A DNA stretch of 64,000 nucleotides from Firmicutes bacterium UBA6113 (GTDB taxonomy: Bacteria; Bacillota; Clostridia; Tissierellales; Sedimentibacteraceae). This document shows, piece by piece, positions 60,451-64,000 of the stretch. Location of the stretch: the NCBI GenBank assembly GCA_002422545.1, contig DIWF01000036.1:204551-268550 (forward strand). Direction: 5' to 3'. Below the pieces are notes generated by a model. The model did no database searches. It saw only the letters and a list, made by a program, of their open reading frames with translations, and was not told the DNA's origin. Each line of letters starts with the position of its first letter. The first letter of the stretch is position 1. Made by a program: the position numbers and the translations under genes.

Positions 60451-60535
60451 TAACTGCAAATTTTAGCAGACTATCTTCAACACGATTAAAAAACTTAAGT
60501 CAACCATTTAATACTTACTAACTTATTTACTTCCT

Positions 60536-61042
60536 TTATATAAAACCATATGCAACTTCTTTTAATATTTCATTTTCGATATTTATATATCTTTCCTTAA
60601 TTCTATTTCCGCCTCTTATCTCATAAAAGTTACATGCAGGTTTATTGTCTTCTAAAACCCATATAAGAATTGGCTGTAACTTTTGGCTTGACAGTCTTTC
60701 TTGAACATGATTAAAAAGCACCCTTCCTATACCCTTATTTTGATACTCCTTAATAATATAGATAGCATATAATTCACCATGATAAATTTCATCATTACTT
60801 CTTTCTCTTCCACATGTAGAAAATCCAACTATTCCGTTTGTACTTTCTTCAGCAACAAAAATAGAAATTTCATCTTTTTTAGAATTATTAATAATATTTT
60901 TCATTGCTTGCTCTCTTTGCTCATAAGACAAGTTATTAAGATATTCATTTGATAGAATGCCTCTATATGCACTTCGCCAAGTATCTACATTAACTTTTGC
61001 AATACTTAATGCATCAGATATTTTTGCTTCTCTAATTATCAT
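60536..61042 (-). CDS. GNAT family N-acetyltransferase
   Basis: A 168-residue GNAT. LYAIYIIKEYQNKGIGRVLFNHVQERLSSQK around residues 91-121 is motif A (QNKGIG). The N-terminus IREAKISDALSIAKVNVDTWRSAYRGIL and ILWVLEDNKPACNFYEIRGG are typical. Substrate unknown. GAGG precedes the ATG. Confidence 0.9.
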   Translation of the reverse strand: MIIREAKISDALSIAKVNVDTWRSAYRGILSNEYLNNLSYEQREQAMKNIINNSKKDEISIFVAEESTNGIVGFSTCGRERSNDEIYHGELYAIYIIKEYQNKGIGRVLFNHVQERLSSQKLQPILIWVLEDNKPACNFYEIRGGNRIKERYINIENEILKEVAYGFI

Positions 61043-61086
61043 TAAATAATCCTCTTTTATAATTTATGATTACAACATAATAATCC

Positions 61087-61437
61087 TTATCCAACCCTTG
61101 TGCCATTAGGTACAGTATTTTCTGGTTGAGCCAATACAGGAACGATACCATCCGCATATCCAATATCAAATAACATTCCTTCAGAAAGTTCTCCAGCCAT
61201 TTTCTTAGGGGCCAGGTTAACAACAAATAATGCCTGTTTTCCTTCAATTTCCTTTGGATTTTCTCTTTCACCTTTCATTCCAACTAATATGGTCCTAATA
61301 AAATCACCAAAATCGACTGAAAGTTTAACTAATTTATTCGAACTTTTAATGTCATCAACTGATATTATTGTTCCTACTCTAATATCAATTTTATCAAGCA
61401 CATCTAATGTAATGTTTGGTTTAACTGAAGCATTCAT
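61087..61437 (-). CDS. CsaA-like tRNA-binding protein
   Basis: A 116-residue stand-alone tRNA-binding (EMAP-II/MetRS C-terminal type) OB-fold domain. IDIRVGTIISVDDI near residue 17, ILVGMKGERENP near 51-62 and VVNLAPKKMAGELSEGMLF near 71-89 match CsaA/YgjH proteins, which are tRNA-binding factors linked to protein export in Bacillus subtilis. GGAGGA precedes the ATG. Confidence 0.88.
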   Translation of the reverse strand: MNASVKPNITLDVLDKIDIRVGTIISVDDIKSSNKLVKLSVDFGDFIRTILVGMKGERENPKEIEGKQALFVVNLAPKKMAGELSEGMLFDIGYADGIVPVLAQPENTVPNGTRVG

Positions 61438-61653
61438 TGCATTTTCCTCCTGAGTATATTTTTAAAATTATTATATAAATTATTCTATTATGCTTTTTAT
61501 TTGAAAGTTATACACAAGGTGAGTTTATATTATTCAATACATATCTTCCCCCGTAAGTATGTTATATTCTACTTATATATCGTAAATGTTCTACTTGTAC
61601 ACTCAATAAAGATTATAATTAAATTGGTAATGGATAATTTTGAACAGTGTGAA
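61438..61653. other. Gap with no gene
   Basis: About 215 bp of AT-rich DNA between the CsaA-like and DJ-1 genes. I saw no frame with a ribosome binding site and no clear repeat. Confidence 0.4.
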
Positions 61654-62226
61654 TTAATCTTTGTGCCAAATATATTCAATCTTATCTGCTACTTGGTGTG
61701 CTGTTGTTTCATCAAATAGTTTGCTTAATAAATATAACCCTACATCTATTCCAGAGGAAACACCTGCTCCTGTAATAATTTTGCCGTCTTGAACTACTTT
61801 CGATTTTTCAACTACTACTCCCATTTCAGAAAGTTCATCGAAGGCAGTATGGTAAGTAGTTGCGTGTTTATATTTCAAAAGTCCTGTAGAAGCAATTATC
61901 AATGAACCTGTACAAACAGAAGATAAATATTTCAACTCAGTATATCGACTTTTTATAAAATCAAGGATTTTAATGTTTTTCATGACATTCTTCCTCCCTT
62001 GCCCGCCTGGGACTACTAGGACATCTAAATGTGGGCAATTATCAATTGTATAATCAGCGAAAAATCGTAAACCATTGTATCCTCGAATGATCTTTTCATC
62101 AGTGCCTATAGGCCACACATTTACACTATCACTCTTTATTTTATTAACATACGATAAAACTTCGAAAGGTCCTATAAAATCTAATTCTTCAATTTCTTCA
62201 AAAACCAGAATTCCTATATTAATCAT
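61654..62226 (-). CDS. DJ-1/PfpI family protein
   Basis: A 190-residue protein of the class I glutamine amidotransferase-like DJ-1/PfpI superfamily. FEEIEELDFIGPFEVLSY near the start, HLDVLVVPGGQGRKNVMKN near 69-87, and the nucleophile elbow LSSVCTGSLIIASTGLL near 100-116 (Cys with the VCTG context) are diagnostic. This subgroup includes isonitrile hydratase-like proteins. A C-terminal scrap is at 51333. AGGAGTGA precedes the ATG. Confidence 0.92.
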   Translation of the reverse strand: MINIGILVFEEIEELDFIGPFEVLSYVNKIKSDSVNVWPIGTDEKIIRGYNGLRFFADYTIDNCPHLDVLVVPGGQGRKNVMKNIKILDFIKSRYTELKYLSSVCTGSLIIASTGLLKYKHATTYHTAFDELSEMGVVVEKSKVVQDGKIITGAGVSSGIDVGLYLLSKLFDETTAHQVADKIEYIWHKD

Positions 62227-62293
62227 TAATATTCACTCCTATCTGTATTACTTAGTTCCAATTAACATACCGATTAGGTGAAAAATTGATAAA

Positions 62294-62833
62294 CTAAGAG
62301 CAAAATTTAGTACATCCTTTTTTATTATTAAATAAAAATTCCTCAAAATTCTTCCTCAAAGGTAATAATCTCTCTGAAACTGGCAATGCAATAATTCCTA
62401 ATTCTATCATTTGATTTAACTTGTCCAACGATACCCATTGCGCCTTTACTGTTTCACCTTCTTGCATCGTTAGTTCAGATATCTTAATATTTTTTCTAAT
62501 TATGTAAGTATCAACGAATGCTGTTTCCTCTTTTATTGTACCAAGAAAGTATAACTCATTTTCATTGGCGATTATTCCTGTTTCTTCAAACAATTCTCTA
62601 ATTGCACCTACCTCGCTTGTTTCTCCTGATAAAACAGACCCGACAGTATTCTCCCAAAAGTTTGGATATTCCTTCTTGTCTGGATGTCTCAACGTTAGTA
62701 AAATTTCATTATCAATATTTATAGTCCAAATTCCTACAACAATATGATACTCTCCAATTACCATTTTATCTTGTCTATTGTGAATTTTATTTAATGGTTG
62801 CCTTGTTTCGTCAAATATATCCCACTTTTCCAT
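62294..62833 (-). CDS. NUDIX hydrolase
   Basis: A 179-residue NUDIX protein. The box GSVLSGETSEVGAIRELFEETGI is at about residues 69-91 and matches GX5EX7REUXEEXGU. The EKWDIFDETRQPLNKIHNRQDK start is like that of the IPP-isomerase/YfcD group. Substrate is likely a nucleoside diphosphate derivative. I start at ATG 62833 with GGAGGAG; the longer frame begins at a TTG in that site. Confidence 0.93.
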   Translation of the reverse strand: MEKWDIFDETRQPLNKIHNRQDKMVIGEYHIVVGIWTINIDNEILLTLRHPDKKEYPNFWENTVGSVLSGETSEVGAIRELFEETGIIANENELYFLGTIKEETAFVDTYIIRKNIKISELTMQEGETVKAQWVSLDKLNQMIELGIIALPVSERLLPLRKNFEEFLFNNKKGCTKFCS

Positions 62834-62974
62834 TAGTTTTTTTTCTCCTCCCAAAATAAAAATTTGTTTTAACTAATACTAATGTTCAGTCAACTATTAT
62901 CATCCTTAGTAATATTGGAATCTATATTTTGAGGATTTATTAATTCTTTAACCATTTTTGAATTAAACTATATA

Positions 62975-63196
62975 TCATTCATGCTTACTATCAAATTTTA
63001 ACTTAACCCATTCAATTAATAAAGACACTAAGAATGATACAATATAACCTACAATAAAATACAAACCTGCATGTACTATTATTGGTGGATATGTTTTATT
63101 ATATAGGTTTGAAAACATAATTCTTGGAATAATTATACCGCCTATTGTTATTCCTATGCTCGGACCTATAGCAAATTTTAATGCTCGTTTTAACAT
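62975..63196 (-). CDS. Two-helix small membrane protein (73 residues)
   Basis: A 73-residue protein: IGPSIGITIGGIIIPRIMF and IIVHAGLYFIVGYIVSFLVSLLI are hydrophobic, and the C-terminus is charged (KLKFDSKHE). GAGGAG precedes the ATG. Function unknown. Confidence 0.5.
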   Translation of the reverse strand: MLKRALKFAIGPSIGITIGGIIIPRIMFSNLYNKTYPPIIVHAGLYFIVGYIVSFLVSLLIEWVKLKFDSKHE

Positions 63197-63292
63197 TTTT
63201 ATCTCCTCGGGACTTACTACATATAATATTACTGTTTACACTATAAATATATTACCTATTAATTGCGGGGAAAATCTAACCACTAAAATATT

Positions 63293-63324
63293 AGACGAGA
63301 AAAGCAAAAGATTTGTTACACAAT
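63293..63324 (-). repeat. Dispersed repeat, class B, copy 3
   Basis: The same 32-bp element as at 4474 and 60316. Here it directly adjoins an AGGAGGAAACGCAATGAAT sequence that looks like the ribosome binding site and first codons of the CsaA-like gene (61437), so a gene start was cut and joined to the repeat. Confidence 0.75.
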
Positions 63325-63370
63325 TCATTGCGTTTCCTCCTGCGAAAATTTATTAGAATTATTATTACAC

Positions 63371-63402
63371 ATTATTCTACTTTTCTGACGTAATATATGA
63401 AA
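63371..63402 (-). repeat. Intergenic repeat, class A
   Basis: TTTTTCATATATTACGTCAG followed by AAAAGTAGAATAATG on the minus strand. It lies 15-45 bp after the stop of the last GNAT gene, the usual place for class A copies. Confidence 0.55.
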
Positions 63403-63415
63403 AATGTGAATTAAT

Positions 63416-64000
63416 TTACTCTTTTTGTTCTTCGTTCATCTGTTTCCAATCTTTTTTTAATACTGCATACTGAATCGAATCGTAAAATTTACCAGATTTA
63501 AAATACTTTTCCTGAAATGTTCCTTCGTATCTCATATTATTTTTAAGCATAACCTTTTGCGAATAATCATTTCCAGAAAAAAAATCTGCACTGATTCTAT
63601 TTAAGCCTATACTTTCAAAGCCAAATTCTAAAACAGTTTTAACTGCTTCTGTCATAATACCTTTATTCCAAAATTGTGGAGATAATATGTATGTAGTTTC
63701 TGCTGAAAAGTTATGCTCATCTATGTTGTGTAAATTAATAAATCCAATTACTTCTTTATTTTTTTTAAGTTCGATACCCCATTGGTAAAAGGTATTTTCT
63801 TTATATAATTCCAACCACCTATTAATACGTTCTTTAGCCTCATATATAGAGACACATGGTTCCCATGGGAGATATTTAAAGCATTCTTCGTATTTAGCCC
63901 AATTATTATACATATCGTCCGCATCGTTTAAAGTATATTTTCTTAATAAAAATCTATCTGTTTCAATTGATTGTGTGTAAGCGTCAAACCTACCGGTACA
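63416..64000 (-). CDS. GNAT family N-acetyltransferase (partial, start beyond window)
   Basis: At least 194 residues. The frame stays open to the right edge. It has the RimJ/RimL-type opening SIETDRFLLRKYTLNDADDMYNNWAKY, upstream of an internal ATG at 63913 that would remove it, so the true start lies before SIETD and probably outside the window. Motif A is YILSPQFWNKGIMTEAVKTVLEFGF, with ISADFFSGNDYSQKVMLKNNM the final element. Substrate unknown. Confidence 0.85.
   Translation of the reverse strand, partial: CTGRFDAYTQSIETDRFLLRKYTLNDADDMYNNWAKYEECFKYLPWEPCVSIYEAKERINRWLELYKENTFYQWGIELKKNKEVIGFINLHNIDEHNFSAETTYILSPQFWNKGIMTEAVKTVLEFGFESIGLNRISADFFSGNDYSQKVMLKNNMRYEGTFQEKYFKSGKFYDSIQYAVLKKDWKQMNEEQKE

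Noticed and set aside
61032..61271. 79-codon minus frame over the CsaA-like gene.
   Set aside because: It is a shadow in another frame of a well-conserved tRNA-binding domain.
63237..63329. 30-codon frame starting at the AGGAGGAAACGCAATG next to the class B repeat.
   Set aside because: Although the ribosome binding site is excellent, it appears to be the cut-off start of another gene running into repeat sequence. I report the junction, not a gene.
40109..64000. Classical integron with attC sites.
   Set aside because: Candidate R'' and R' boxes (for example GCGTAAC and ATTAGGC at 52624-52662) lie about 23 bases apart, far below the roughly 55 needed, and no integron integrase is in the window. 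I keep the wider cassette-like idea as a finding only.
1..64000. tRNA, rRNA or CRISPR arrays.
   Set aside because: I looked for tRNA-like GGTTCRANTCC arms and for regularly spaced direct repeats of 24-40 bp and saw none.

Overview
The window is about 64 kb of very AT-rich DNA (I estimate GC near 30%) from a low-GC anaerobic Firmicute, most likely a member of the Clostridia. The evidence is strong GGAGG-type ribosome binding sites almost everywhere, [FeFe]-hydrogenase maturases, a bifurcating-type EtfB, sigma-54 activators with matching -24/-12 promoters, and a protein resembling the propeptide of spore cortex-lytic enzymes. I cannot name the genus. No rRNA, tRNA or CRISPR array was seen. Nearly everything is on the minus strand, so read most operons from right to left.

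Layout. 1-7.9 kb: nucleoside phosphorylase, GNAT, a DUF1905-C39 fusion, a run of small membrane or lipoproteins including a Zn-peptidase lipoprotein, and a LysO-type exporter. 8.2-9.2 kb: a B3/4-domain protein behind a ykkC (guanidine-I-like) riboswitch with its own sigma-A promoter. 9.3-17.8 kb: a catabolic cluster (HpcH/HpaI aldolase, DctMQP TRAP transporter, cupin, thiolase, amidohydrolase-like protein) facing a divergent PAS sigma-54 activator, with a clear sigma-54 promoter between them. 18.3-19.6 kb: an intact IS3-family element that split a 45-codon gene, with a CAAG target duplication. 19.9-22.7 kb: a spore-enzyme-propeptide-like protein, two GNATs and peptide deformylase. 22.8-31.2 kb: a second sigma-54 activator followed by a probable operon of enoyl-CoA hydratase, GntP permease, CaiB-type CoA transferase, acyl-CoA dehydrogenase and EtfBA, behind a near-consensus sigma-54 promoter. 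This looks like uptake, CoA activation and oxidation or reduction of an organic acid. 31.5-33.2 kb: a LUD-domain protein and an XRE plus membrane protein pair. 33.4-38.8 kb: one tight operon joining an NMT1/SsuA-type ABC transporter to a TM1266-like protein, HydE and HydF, preceded by a sigma-A promoter and a structured leader ending in an intrinsic terminator. I could not assign that leader to a known riboswitch class.

40.1-64 kb is an accessory zone of about 35 short, functionally unrelated genes, all on the minus strand, mostly one gene per transcription-sized unit: several GNATs, VOC, SAM methyltransferase, HD hydrolase, MBL hydrolase, LigT, DUF1697, flavodoxin-like reductase, carbamoyltransferase-like, DJ-1, NUDIX, CsaA-like, and many one- or two-TM proteins. 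Related short intergenic repeats recur between the genes. The gaps also hold C- or N-terminal scraps of genes that exist intact elsewhere in the window (DUF1697, LigT, DJ-1, alpha/beta hydrolase, a small membrane protein). The whole looks like a cassette-accumulation region, but I found no integrase and no canonical attC site.

I also give several short membrane-protein genes (42-62 codons) that have good ribosome binding sites and lie in otherwise empty gaps.
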